From: JAWKTM01 sp041399085
Lineage (GTDB): Bacteria; Planctomycetota; Planctomycetia; Pirellulales; Pirellulaceae
Direction of reading: 5' to 3'
NCBI GenBank assembly: GCA_041399085.1
Contig: JAWKTM010000094.1
Coordinates: 1 to 22,978 of the forward strand
DNA length: 22,978 nt
In this document: positions 8,413 through 17,279 of the stretch, in pieces
How positions within the stretch are numbered: the first letter of the stretch is position 1
How the letters are laid out: each line of letters begins with the position of its first letter
Made by a program: the position numbers and the translations under genes
The notes under the pieces: model-generated
What the model was told of the DNA's origin: nothing
The model's database searches: none
The model's input: the letters and a program-made list of their open reading frames with translations, nothing else

Positions 8413-11294
8413 ATGAAACGCTGCTGGTTGTTGCTTTGTCTGGTGTCGACTAACACGGTTGCCGGCGCCGAGCCGATTGAATTCGCTCGTGATGTGTTGC
8501 CGATTCTGTCGGCCAACTGTTTCGCCTGTCACGGACCTGACGCGGCCGAGCGGCAGGCCGATTTGCGATTGGATGTCGAAGCTAACGCCAAGGCGGATGG
8601 CGGAAGCGGACCGCCGATCGTGCCGGGGCGGCCTGAGCTGAGCACAATTATCGAGCGGATGACGAGCGACGATCCCGAGCTGCCGATGCCGCCGCCGTCG
8701 TCGCACAAAACGCTGAAGCCCGAACAGATCGAGACGGTTCGCCGATGGATCGCCGAGGGAGCCGCGTGGCAGCGGCACTGGTCCTTTCAGCCGCTCGTGA
8801 AACCGGCCGGGACGCTGGACGATCAAGTCCGAGCCGGCTTGAAGCCGCGCGCGGCCTCGAGCTGCGTGACCTCGCCGCGCCGCATACGCTCGTTCGCCGT
8901 TTGCACTTGGACCTGATCGGACTTCCGCCCACACCCGAAGCGGCCGATGCCTTTGCCGCCGATCCGTCGCCGGAGGCCTATGAACGAATGGTCGACGACT
9001 TGCTCGCCCGGCCGCAATACGGCGAACGCTGGGCTCGCATGTGGCTCGACTTGGCTCGCTACGCCGACACGAAGGGATATGAAAAGGATTTGGGCCGCAC
9101 GATGTGGCCTTATCGCGATTGGGTCGTGCAGGCCTTCAACACTGACAAGCCGCTGGATCAGTTCACGGTCGAGCAACTGGCTGGCGATCTGCTTCCCGAC
9201 GCCACGCCGCAACAACGGATCGCGACCGCCTTTCATCGCAACACCATGTCCAACGACGAGGGCGGCACGGACGACGAGGAGTTTCGCGTGGCTGCCGTTA
9301 AGGACCGCGTCGACACGACGATCCAAGTTTGGATGGGCCTGACGATGGGCTGTGCCAAGTGCCACTCGCACAAATACGACCCGATCTCGCACGACGACTA
9401 TTACCGCTTCTACGCCATCTTCAACCAGACCGAGGACGCCGACCGGTACGACGACGCGCCGCGGATGGAAGTGGTGACGGCCGAGCAAGCCGAGCAGCGG
9501 CAGGCATTGCAAGCGGAGTTGGCCGAGCTGCAATCGCAGTTGAAACAAGCCGAGGCGGCCGATGCCGAGCGGGATGCGGCCGATGCCAGTCGCTGGCAGC
9601 CGGCGAAGGTGACCGAGTCGACGTCGCGCGGCGGAGCAACGTTGAAGGCGACCGACGAGATGGCGATTGCCGTCTCGGGCAAATCGGAGGCGGAAGACGC
9701 CTACACTTTGACGATCGCCTTGCCACGTGGCCGCTTCACGGCGCTGCGGTTGGAAGCGCTCACGGCCAAGCTTCGCGACGGGCAACTGGGTGTCGGCCGC
9801 AACCCGAACGATCCGAACTTCGTGGTCTCGGAGCTGACGGTCGAGCGGCTCAGCGGCGACTCGGCGGCCGAACTCAAGCTAACTCAACCGCGAGCTGACT
9901 TCTCGCAAGACGGCTGGCCTGTGGCCGCGGCGATCGACGGCGATTTGAAGACCGGTTGGGCCGTGAGTCCGCGTTTTCGCGAACGGCACGTGGCGATCTT
10001 CGACTTGGCCGAGCCGCTGGAGTTGAGTGAAGAAACGCGTCTGCGCGTGACTCTGCAACAGCAATATGGCAACCGTCTGACGCTGGCCAATTTTCGGCTC
10101 TCGACCAGCAAGGCGCCGCCGGGCAGACTGCAACCGCCGCAACCATCGCCCGAAACGCGCCCGGCTGCGCGATACTGCCGTGCGGCCGTTCAACAGAAGC
10201 TGAACGCGTTTCAATCCGGTTAGCCCCGGTGCCGATCTTTCGCGAGCTGGCGGAGGGTCGTCGTCGCGGGGCAGATCCACGTCCGCGCCAGCTTTTCATG
10301 GAGCCGGGAGAAGTGGTTCAACCGGCCGTGCTGAGCCAGTTTCACGCGGCTGCCCGAGGGCGCTCGGCCGATCGGCTGGCGGTCGCGGTGGCTGGTGTGT
10401 GACGAGAATCCGCTGACGCCGCGTGTGGGCCAATCGCATTTGGTCGCGGCTGTTCGGGCTGGGGATTGTCGAAACGGAGGAAGACTTCGGCGCGTTGGGC
10501 TCGATGCCTAGCAACGCCGAGCTGTTGGATTGGTTGGCCGCCGAGTTTCGCGACCACGGCTGGTCGACCAAGAGCTGCTGAAGGCGATCGTGATGAAGCG
10601 ACACGTATCGGCAAGCTTCGGAGCTGACGCCGGAACTGGTGGAAGCCGATCCGCACACAACGAGCATCTGTCGCGCGGAGCTCGCTTCCGGCTGAGTGCC
10701 GAGATCGTGCGCGATCAGGCGCTCGCCGTCTCAAGCTTGCTGTCACCAAAGATGGGTGGACCGGCCGTGATGCCGCCTCAACCCGCCGGGCTGTGGCGTT
10801 CCACTTACAACGGACGCAGTTGGATCGACGCCGAGGGCGAGGATCGCTTTCGCCGCGGTCTGTACGTATCTAAAACGGACGACGCCGTATCCGTCGATGA
10901 CGACGTTCGACGGCGGCAGCGGCGAAGTCTGCTTGGTCCGTCGCATCCGCACGAACACGCCGCTGCAAGCGTTAGTGACGATGAACGATCCGGTGTTTCT
11001 CGAGGCGGCCGCGGCCTTGGCCAGCCGGATGACGACCAAAGCATGACGACGCCCGCGCGCGGGCCGAACGCGGTTGCGGTTGGCGTTGATCCGTCCGGCT
11101 CGCGAGGGCGAAGTCGAACCACTGTGCGGCTGCAAACCGACGCCGCGAAAGCTTCTCGGCCGATGCGGAGAAGGCCGCAGCCTTGATCGAAGCCAGTCGC
11201 GGCAAAGCCGACAGACACCTCCGCCGAGTTTGCCGCCTGGATCGTCACCGCGAACGCAATTCTAAATTTGGACGAGCTACTGACCCGGAATTAG
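8413..11294 (+). pseudogene. Planctomycete PSCyt1-DUF1549-DUF1553 protein, broken by many frameshifts
   Basis: The start ATG at 8413 gives a signal peptide (MKRCWLLLCLVSTNTVAGA) and a PSCyt1 domain with heme motif CFACH (residues 36-40) and the typical ARDVLPILS..CFACHGPD context. The frame then moves from 1 to 3 near 8845-8854, a CG run that looks two bases too long. DUF1549 follows intact (LHLDLIGLPPTP, ARMWLDLARYADTKGYEKD, and a second CxxCH, CAKCH, near 9353-9367). After about 10125 the DUF1553 part must be pieced together from all three frames: GEVVQPAVLSQFH, NRIW..LFGLGIVETEEDFG, LLDWLAAEFRDHGW, RFRLSAEIVRDQALAVSSLL, TNTPLQALVTMNDPVF, and finally AAWIVTANAILNLDELLTRN with TAG at 11292-11294. 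It forms the usual pair with the downstream DUF1501 gene. Members are secreted proteins of unknown exact role, proposed to act in complex-carbon metabolism. Either a pseudogene or a misassembled intact gene. Confidence 0.85.
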
Positions 11295-11300
11295 AGAGCC

Positions 11301-12862
11301 ATGCGTTATTCCATTTCACGCACGAACCGTGTGTCGTCCGACGAGCCGTTGTCGCTCGCGCCGCTGCGTCACATGACCCGTCGCCATTTCTTTCAGACCA
11401 GCGGGCTCGGGTTGGGAGCGGCGGCGCTGCATTCGCTGCTGGCGAACGATTCGCGAGCGGCCGCGCCGGGCGACGCGAATCCGTTGGCCGCCAAGCCACC
11501 GATGATCCCGGCGCGGGCCAAGCACGTGATCTACTTGCACATGGCCGGCTCGCCCTCGCAGCTCGAGTTGTTCGACCACAAGCCGGAACTCGAAAAGCTG
11601 CACATGCAAGACGCGCCGGCGTCGTTCCTGGAAGGCAAACGATTCGCGTTCATCCGGGGCGTGCCGAAGGTCCTGGCCGGACAGTTCAAGTTCGCGCGTC
11701 ACGGCGAGAGCGGCCAAGTCATCAGCGAGCTGCTGCCGAACTTGGCCCGCGTGGCCGATAAGCTGTCGGTCATTCGCACCGTGCATACCGACCAGTTCAA
11801 TCACGCGCCGGCTCAATTGTTCGTGCATACCGGTTCGCAGCGGCTGGGAAATCCGTCGCTGGACGCGTGGACCACGTACGGCTTGGGCGCGAGAACGCCG
11901 ACCTGCCGGGCTTCGTCGTGCTGCTGTCCGGCGGCAAGACGCCCGACGCCGGCAAAAAATCCGTTTGGTAAGGGCTCGGGCTTTCTACCCAGCGTGTATC
12001 AGGGCGTCCAATGTCGCACGACCGGCGATCCGGTGTTGTATCTGAGCCCGGCCGGCATGGATCGCTCGTTGCGGCTTTGGATGCTCGACGCCGTCGCGGA
12101 AATGAACCGCGCGGAACATGAACACAGCGGCGACGCCGAAACGCGACGCGAATCGCCCAGTACGAGCTGGCTTATCGCATGCAAATCGCCGTGCCCGAAG
12201 TGATGGATATCTCGACCGAGCCACAGTCGATTCTGGATCTTTACGACGCCGCTTGGCTTCGTTTCGCAGGCGGAAAGCGCCCGACGATCCACGCGTGCTC
12301 TACAAGGGTGACGATCCGACGTTCGCGAACAATTGTTTGTTGGCTCGCGGTTAGTCGAGAACAGGTTCGAAGCTCATTCTGCTTTACGATAGGCTGGGAT
12401 CATCACGGATCGTCGCCCGGCGAAAGCATCGACGAGACACTGCCGATCAAGTGTCAACAAATCGACCGAGCGATCGCTGGCTTGATAACCGATCTGGAAC
12501 AACGCGGCTTGCTGGACGAAACGCTGATCGTGTGGGGCGGTGAGTTCGGACGCACGCCGATGATGCAAAACAATGTGCGGAGCGAGCTGAAGAAAGGATT
12601 CATCGGCCGCGATCACCATCCGTTCGCCTACTCGATGTGGCTGGCTGGCGGCGGCATCAAGGGCGGCGTGTCGCTCGGAACGACCGACGACTTCGGCTAT
12701 TACCCCGTGGAAAATCCCGTCGGCATCCGCGACCTGCAAGCCACGATGCTGCATCTGTTGGGGCTGGACCCATACCGCTTCCACTACACCTACCAAGGGC
12801 TCAATCACCGCCTGATCGGTCCGACCGAAGAGGGCCGAGTGTTGAATGAAATTGTGGCTTAA
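11301..12862 (+). pseudogene. DUF1501 protein with Tat signal, broken by several frameshifts
   Basis: The ATG at 11301 lies 6 nt after the preceding stop. A twin-arginine signal (TRRHFFQTSGLGLGAAAL) and VIYLHMAGSPSQLELFDHKP identify DUF1501, a member of the alkaline-phosphatase-like clan. The first frame is clean to about 11886 (TYGLG). The chain then continues in another frame as ENADLPGFVVLLSGGKTPDAGK, returns to the first frame for GSGFLPSVYQGVQCRTTGDP, shifts again for AQYELAYRMQIAVPEVMDI, again for DDPTFANNCLLAR, and is clean from about 12395 (GWDHHGSSPGESIDETLPIK) to the stop. The C-terminal half has the expected VWGGEFGRTPMMQ and GRDHHP motifs. Total length fits an intact family member of roughly 500 residues. 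It is the standard partner of the PSCyt1/DUF1553 gene before it. Whether the breaks are biological or sequence errors is open. Confidence 0.85.
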
Positions 12863-12918
12863 GCATTGCCCTCAAACAAACTGCCGAAAACGTAACTCGC
12901 TGAGCGTCTCTCGCCGCG

Positions 12919-13914
12919 TCAAGGTGAACCAATGGGCACGCGCTTCAACTCGCCGTTCGCTCCGCCCACGACGGCAATCGGTTCCGTGGGGTGGATGCCG
13001 CGTAGTGCCCATGGTTCCACGACGCAATGTGGTGCGACTGGGTTTGTCACGCAGTCGTCATCAACAGCGAGCAGTGTTTCGGCGACCTTGCCGCAGCGGC
13101 CATCCATCGTCCAAACCAAATCGAGCGGCGAGCTCGGCAATCGGGCGAATCGCATCAAACGGCCAATGGTAGGTTGCCAGAATCGTACCGTGCGGTCAGC
13201 GCCGGCCGTGGCGACGACCGGAAGTTTGGCATCGCCCGCTCGCACGGAAACGGCGCGGATTGCGTCGGTGTGATTCGTCAACGTGCGAATGGCCTGTCGA
13301 GTGTCGGTGTCCCACAAACGCAGGCTTCCGTCATTCCCGCCCGTCACCAACTTTCCGCCCGCCAGAAAGGCGACTCCAAACACATCACTGGCATGGCCGG
13401 CAAACTCCAGGGGTTCGCCCATCACTTCTTGGAAACCACGCTCCTGCAAACCGTCAGCATGGTGAACTATCAACACCTTGGCATCGCCGCTTGCCGTCGC
13501 CAACGCGTTTCCATTCTCCCGCCAAGCGACTCGGTAGATCACATCCTTATGAGCCGACGAAATCGTTCGAGGCGTCTTATCATCAGCCGCTGGCCAATCC
13601 AACACCTGCAACTTGCCCGTTTCCGCAGGATCGCCTCCGGCAATCGCCAACTGTTTTCCGTGCGGCGCGTAAATCGTAGACCATGGCTCTGGTAACGACC
13701 AGTGTCTTTGGCGGCCCAGTTCGGGCCATCCGAGCAACTCAACACCTTGCTGCGACCCAATCACCACGCCGTCGCCTGACGGTGTGAACGCGATCGCGGT
13801 GATCGGTGACGCGGCGCGAACACGGCCGCCGCCGATTAGGATGCCGCATATAAGACAAAAGCCACACGTCGCCATTTGTCGGAAGTGTGTTCGTCTCACA
13901 ATATGAGAAATCAT
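12919..13914 (-). CDS. Secreted WD40-repeat protein
   Basis: Chosen start is ATG at 13914-13912, which overlaps the upstream DUF1501 stop as TAATG. An in-frame ATG at 13926 would add four residues. The protein is about 331 residues: an N-terminal hydrophobic segment (MATCGFCLICGILIGGG) probably acts as signal peptide, then a chain of WD40-like repeats. The clearest are GHASDVFGVAFLAGGKLVTGGNDGSLRLWD, DAIRAVSV...VVATAGADRTVRFW and HKDVIYRVAW...LATASGDAKVLIV (parts quoted). This forms a beta-propeller for protein binding, with no enzyme motif. It is translationally coupled to the DUF1501 gene, suggesting the two products work together. Its 3' end faces the broken DUF1501 gene with a 56-nt gap holding no clear terminator. 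Confidence 0.88.
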   Translation of the reverse strand: MISHIVRRTHFRQMATCGFCLICGILIGGGRVRAASPITAIAFTPSGDGVVIGSQQGVELLGWPELGRQRHWSLPEPWSTIYAPHGKQLAIAGGDPAETGKLQVLDWPAADDKTPRTISSAHKDVIYRVAWRENGNALATASGDAKVLIVHHADGLQERGFQEVMGEPLEFAGHASDVFGVAFLAGGKLVTGGNDGSLRLWDTDTRQAIRTLTNHTDAIRAVSVRAGDAKLPVVATAGADRTVRFWQPTIGRLMRFARLPSSPLDLVWTMDGRCGKVAETLLAVDDDCVTNPVAPHCVVEPWALRGIHPTEPIAVVGGANGELKRVPIGSP

Positions 13915-15308
13915 TATGAGACCCATTCCCGAATCGGTGTCCCGTCGGCGTTAATCCGGACCGGCCGGCCATCGTTGGTATGCAATGTGTGAGCTGGGTC
14001 GATCCCCAGCAGCGTATATACCGTGGCGGCGAGGTCGCTTGGCGTAATCGGCCGCTCGCGTGGATTCTCGCCCGTCGCGTCGCTCGCACCGATCACCTGT
14101 CCGCCAGGAATCCCAGCCCCTGCCGCGAGAACGCTAAAGACGCGCGGCCAATGATCCCGCCCGCCTTGCGTATTCAACTTGGGAGTCCTGCCGAACTCGC
14201 CCATTACCAAAACCAGGGTTTCGTCGAGCAGACCGCGCTGGATCAAGTCGTCCAGCAATGCATCGAGCGCCTGATCCAACGACGGAGCAAGTCCCACGGG
14301 GATTTTGGCCCCGGTATAACCTTCTTTCAGCCGCGTATAGGCGTCGTCGTGCGTATCCCAGCCAGCGTGGTTCACCAACACGAACGGCGCTTGCCGCTCG
14401 ACTAGTCGCCGCGCCAGCAAGCAGCACTGCCCGACCGATCGACCACCATACGCCTGCCGAACGTGGGACGGTTCATCCTCCAAGCGAAACGCGAGCTTCG
14501 CCTCGGTCGATGTCGCCAGTCGATAGGCTTGCTCCATCTCCGGATTGAGCGCTTGCGAAAGGTCGCGTTCGTCGCCAGATCGAGTCGCGTTGCCGATCGC
14601 TGCCGATTCCACTTGCCGAGCAAGTCGGTCCAATTGCTGGAGGTAGCCTTTCCGCCGTTCGAGCCGATCTCGGTCCAGTCCCGGATAGTAATCCAGATCA
14701 CGAACTCGAAACTCAGATCGTCCTGGATCGCCGCCTACGGAAAACGGCGCCGCCGAAGCTGGCAGAAACCCGTGCCCCGACAGACGCCCACCGCCAACTC
14801 GAAACGAAGGCACGGCGATAAACCGAGGCAAGACCTGGCTCGATTCACGCTCGGCCGCCACGACGCCGCCAAACGTTGGATATTCGAGTGCGGGCGAGGG
14901 TTTGTAGCCCGTCAGCAGATAATGCGTCCCGAAGTTGTGTTCGCCAAGCGGCGATGTGACCGACCGAATCAGCGAAACGTCGTTCATCCGCCGAGCGAGT
15001 CGCGGCAACAACTCGCTCAGCGACACGCCTGGAATCGCCGTCGGAATCGAAGCAAACGGGCCCCGAACTTCAACCGCCGCTTGCGGCTTCGGATCGAACA
15101 GATCCAAATGGCTCGGCCCGCCATCCAACCAGATCAGAATGCACGATTTGGCTCGCGACGAACGCCGAGCTTCGTCCGCCGCGTTCGCACGGGCAACTCC
15201 GAACCGCCCGAATGCCGCCGTCAGTGCCGACCACCCGCCGATGCGCAAGAAATCGCGGCGAACCATCGTGTTGGGAAGTTGCCCGGCAATTGTTGTCATC
15301 AGCGGCAT
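13914..15308 (-). CDS. DUF1501 protein with Tat signal
   Basis: Protein of 464 residues. The Tat motif RRDFLRIGGWSAL starts at residue 17. DUF1501 hallmarks are SCILIWLDGGPSHLDLFDPKP near the N-terminus, NHAGWDTHDD in the middle, and MGEFGRTPKLNTQGGRDHWP near the C-terminus, in line with the alkaline-phosphatase-like clan. It is unbroken, unlike the copy at 11301-12862, and comes from a different subgroup (the LNTQGGRDHW type). The start at 15308 is supported by a full TAAGGAGG ribosome site 10 nt upstream. No PSCyt1/DUF1549/DUF1553 partner lies next to it; instead a WD40 gene is coupled to its stop. Exported folded to the periplasm by Tat is the likely location; its reaction is not established. 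Confidence 0.93.
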   Translation of the reverse strand: MPLMTTIAGQLPNTMVRRDFLRIGGWSALTAAFGRFGVARANAADEARRSSRAKSCILIWLDGGPSHLDLFDPKPQAAVEVRGPFASIPTAIPGVSLSELLPRLARRMNDVSLIRSVTSPLGEHNFGTHYLLTGYKPSPALEYPTFGGVVAAERESSQVLPRFIAVPSFRVGGGRLSGHGFLPASAAPFSVGGDPGRSEFRVRDLDYYPGLDRDRLERRKGYLQQLDRLARQVESAAIGNATRSGDERDLSQALNPEMEQAYRLATSTEAKLAFRLEDEPSHVRQAYGGRSVGQCCLLARRLVERQAPFVLVNHAGWDTHDDAYTRLKEGYTGAKIPVGLAPSLDQALDALLDDLIQRGLLDETLVLVMGEFGRTPKLNTQGGRDHWPRVFSVLAAGAGIPGGQVIGASDATGENPRERPITPSDLAATVYTLLGIDPAHTLHTNDGRPVRINADGTPIREWVS

Positions 15309-15318
15309 GGCGGAAATT

Positions 15319-15325
15319 CCTCCTT
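15319..15325 (-). promoter_or_regulatory. Strong Shine-Dalgarno of the DUF1501 gene
   Basis: On the minus strand AAGGAGG lies 10 nt before the ATG at 15308. It decides for this start over the inner ATG codons (residues 4 and 15). Confidence 0.75.
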
Positions 15326-15455
15326 ACGAGCCAACGGTCTTGAATCGCATTGTACCCGGATTCGACTTCAAGTCCGCGAAAAACTTGCGACCGCCGGACC
15401 GCTACGGTAGCTTGGTCCTTTCGCGCTCGGTCCCACGGGCGCTTTCCTACTCTCC

Positions 15456-17078
15456 ATGCCGTCAATCTCCATGAGCGAATTTCTGCAGGATCCCGAATAC
15501 GTCGAAGCGCCGCCGTCCGATGTCTCGCTGACCGAAGCGCCGCCGCATACCCTGTTTGGCATTCTTCAGCGACTCGGGCCAGGGCTGATCGTGGCCGGTT
15601 CGATCGTGGGTTCCGGCGAACTCATCGCCACGACCAAGACCGGCGCCGAAGCCGGCTTTTCCCTGCTGTGGTTGATCGTCATTGGATGCGTGATCAAGGT
15701 CTTCGTTCAGGTCGAATTCGGACGATATACGATCACCACCGGTCGCTCGACGATGGAAGGTTTATCCGAAGTCCCGGGCCCCAGAATTCCCGGCCGTGGC
15801 AATTGGATTGTGTGGTATTGGTTTCTAATGTGGTTGGCCAGCATCGGCCAGCTCGGCGGAATCGTCGGCGGCGTCGGACAAGCGCTGGCCATCAGTATGC
15901 CGATCACTGAATCGGGACGTGAATTCAATGAATACTTGGACTTGCAAACGCAATTGAAAGTCACGCAAGCCGAACTCACACGTTTGAACCAACGCATCGA
16001 GGATGGTGCGGACGAAGATCTGGCGGTGCGCGAAGCACTTGAAGCCGAGATTCTCGAAGCTCAACAAGCGTTGGCCCTGTTGCCCACGCCGCCGGACTCA
16101 TACGACGATCGAATCTGGGCCACGCTCATTGCCGTCGTCACGGCGGGCGTGCTGATGATGGGCCGTTATGGCATGATCCAATCCTTCTCAACGGTGCTCG
16201 TCGCCTCGTTCACCTGCATCACCGTGGTAAACGTCGTCATGCTTCAGCGCAATGCGACGTGGGCCGTGACATGGCCCGAGTTTATGCATGGATTGAGCTT
16301 CGGATTGCCATCGGCGGACGCCGGCAGCGGCGTGTCGCCACTGGCTACCGCGCTCGCTACCTTCGGCATCATCGGCGTCGGGGCAAGCGAATTGGTGACT
16401 TATCCTTATTGGTGTTTGGAGAAAGGATATGCCCGTTTCACCGGCCCGCGCGACAGCTCGAAGCAATGGGGCGAACGGGCTCAAGGATGGATGCGTGTGA
16501 TGCGATGGGACGCTTGGTGTTCCATGGTGGTCTACACATTCGCCACGTTGGCATTTTACCTCTTGGGGGCCGCGATCCTCAGCCGCACGGGCCTAAATCC
16601 CGCCAGCAAGGAAATGGTGCGAACGCTGGCCGTCATGTACGAACCGGTGTTTACCGAATGGGCCCCGCCGCTATTTCTGTTCGGCGCATTCGCCGTGTTG
16701 TACTCAACGTATTTTGTGGCCAACGCCAGTCATGCCCGCGTGTTTTCCGACTCGTTGGGCGTTCTGGGGATGGCCAATAAGAGCGAGGCGGCCCATCGCC
16801 GACGAGTGACTCTGCTGAGCGGCTTTTTTCCGCTGCTGTGCCTACTCATGTACGTCGCATTTCCGTCGCCAGCTCGATTGGTGTTAATCAGCGGTCTCAT
16901 GCAAGCCATGATGTTGCCCATGCTGGCCGCCGCGGGACTGTACTTCCGCTACTATCGCTGCGACGAACGACTGCGCCCCACGATGATCTGGGACATCTTC
17001 CTCTGGGCCTCCAGCGCCGGGATGTTAGTCGCCGGAGTGTGGGCGCTGGTGAGTGAGATTCAGAAGAGTATGCATTAA
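15456..17078 (+). CDS. Nramp-like membrane transporter with altered metal-site motifs
   Basis: Protein of 540 residues with about eleven hydrophobic segments. The first resembles Nramp TM1 (GPGLIVAGSIVGSGELIATT, residues 41-60), but where Nramp has DPGN this protein has GSGE. In the segment aligned with Nramp TM6, the usual MPH reads YPY (GASELVTYPYW, 309-319). The Mn/Fe ligands of canonical Nramp are therefore missing, and the substrate cannot be named. A hydrophilic helical insert (about residues 151-218, rich in Glu, Gln and Leu) sits between membrane segments. The start is ATG at 15456; an in-frame ATG at 15471 (MSEFLQDPEY) is equally possible, as neither has a clear ribosome site. It is transcribed divergently from the DUF1501 gene across a 147-nt spacer and ends before the paired-hairpin element. 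Confidence 0.85.
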   Translation: MPSISMSEFLQDPEYVEAPPSDVSLTEAPPHTLFGILQRLGPGLIVAGSIVGSGELIATTKTGAEAGFSLLWLIVIGCVIKVFVQVEFGRYTITTGRSTMEGLSEVPGPRIPGRGNWIVWYWFLMWLASIGQLGGIVGGVGQALAISMPITESGREFNEYLDLQTQLKVTQAELTRLNQRIEDGADEDLAVREALEAEILEAQQALALLPTPPDSYDDRIWATLIAVVTAGVLMMGRYGMIQSFSTVLVASFTCITVVNVVMLQRNATWAVTWPEFMHGLSFGLPSADAGSGVSPLATALATFGIIGVGASELVTYPYWCLEKGYARFTGPRDSSKQWGERAQGWMRVMRWDAWCSMVVYTFATLAFYLLGAAILSRTGLNPASKEMVRTLAVMYEPVFTEWAPPLFLFGAFAVLYSTYFVANASHARVFSDSLGVLGMANKSEAAHRRRVTLLSGFFPLLCLLMYVAFPSPARLVLISGLMQAMMLPMLAAAGLYFRYYRCDERLRPTMIWDIFLWASSAGMLVAGVWALVSEIQKSMH

Positions 17079-17135
17079 GCACGATAGCAAGCGTCTTTGG
17101 TTGAATCCCATTGGTAGCAACTCTTCGCCAGGCCA

Positions 17136-17240
17136 TAGCGTCCATCATCTAGCCGCGCGGGCAACGCCCCGCGCATTCCTTCGTTTAACCGCGCGGGCAA
17201 CGCCCCGCGCGCCTGCTGGATGAGGCCACCCTGGACGCTA
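17136..17240. repeat. Paired-hairpin element with outer inverted repeat
   Basis: Two identical 22-nt units (17153-17174 and 17189-17210) lie in direct orientation, 36 nt apart start to start. Each is a hairpin with a perfect 7-bp stem GCGCGGG/CCCGCGC and a CAACGC loop. The pair is enclosed by a 9-bp inverted repeat, TAGCGTCCA (17136-17144) and TGGACGCTA (17232-17240). It fills the convergent spacer between the transporter and the DUF4058 gene. It may be a REP/BIME-like element or a two-way transcription stop. No other copy was noticed in this window. Confidence 0.7.
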
Positions 17241-17279
17241 CCCAACGCAAATCACCCGGAACCATTCATGCTCGTGCGT

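Noticed and set aside
8823..9785. 320-residue minus-strand frame opposite DUF1549
   Set aside because: The plus strand carries clear DUF1549 motifs; the antisense frame is Arg/Gly/Leu-rich and without domains.
10530..11186. 218-residue plus-strand frame as an independent gene
   Set aside because: It contains pieces of DUF1553 (SAEIVRDQALAVSSLLSPKMGG) in one of three frames; it is part of the broken gene.
8413..11294. Programmed ribosomal frameshifting as explanation of the frame changes
   Set aside because: There are too many shifts, in both directions, at sites without slippery heptamers or pseudoknots.
15349..15374. Promoter-like TACAAT and palindrome GACTTCAAGTC upstream of the minus-strand DUF1501 gene
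   Set aside because: No -35 box at suitable spacing was found and the palindrome is short; too weak to list.
14463..15410. 315-residue plus-strand frame opposite the second DUF1501 gene
   Set aside because: Antisense shadow of an intact gene with a strong ribosome site; no domain seen.
17153..17210. CRISPR array
   Set aside because: Only two units, a 14-nt spacer and no cas genes; the units are self-palindromic hairpins.
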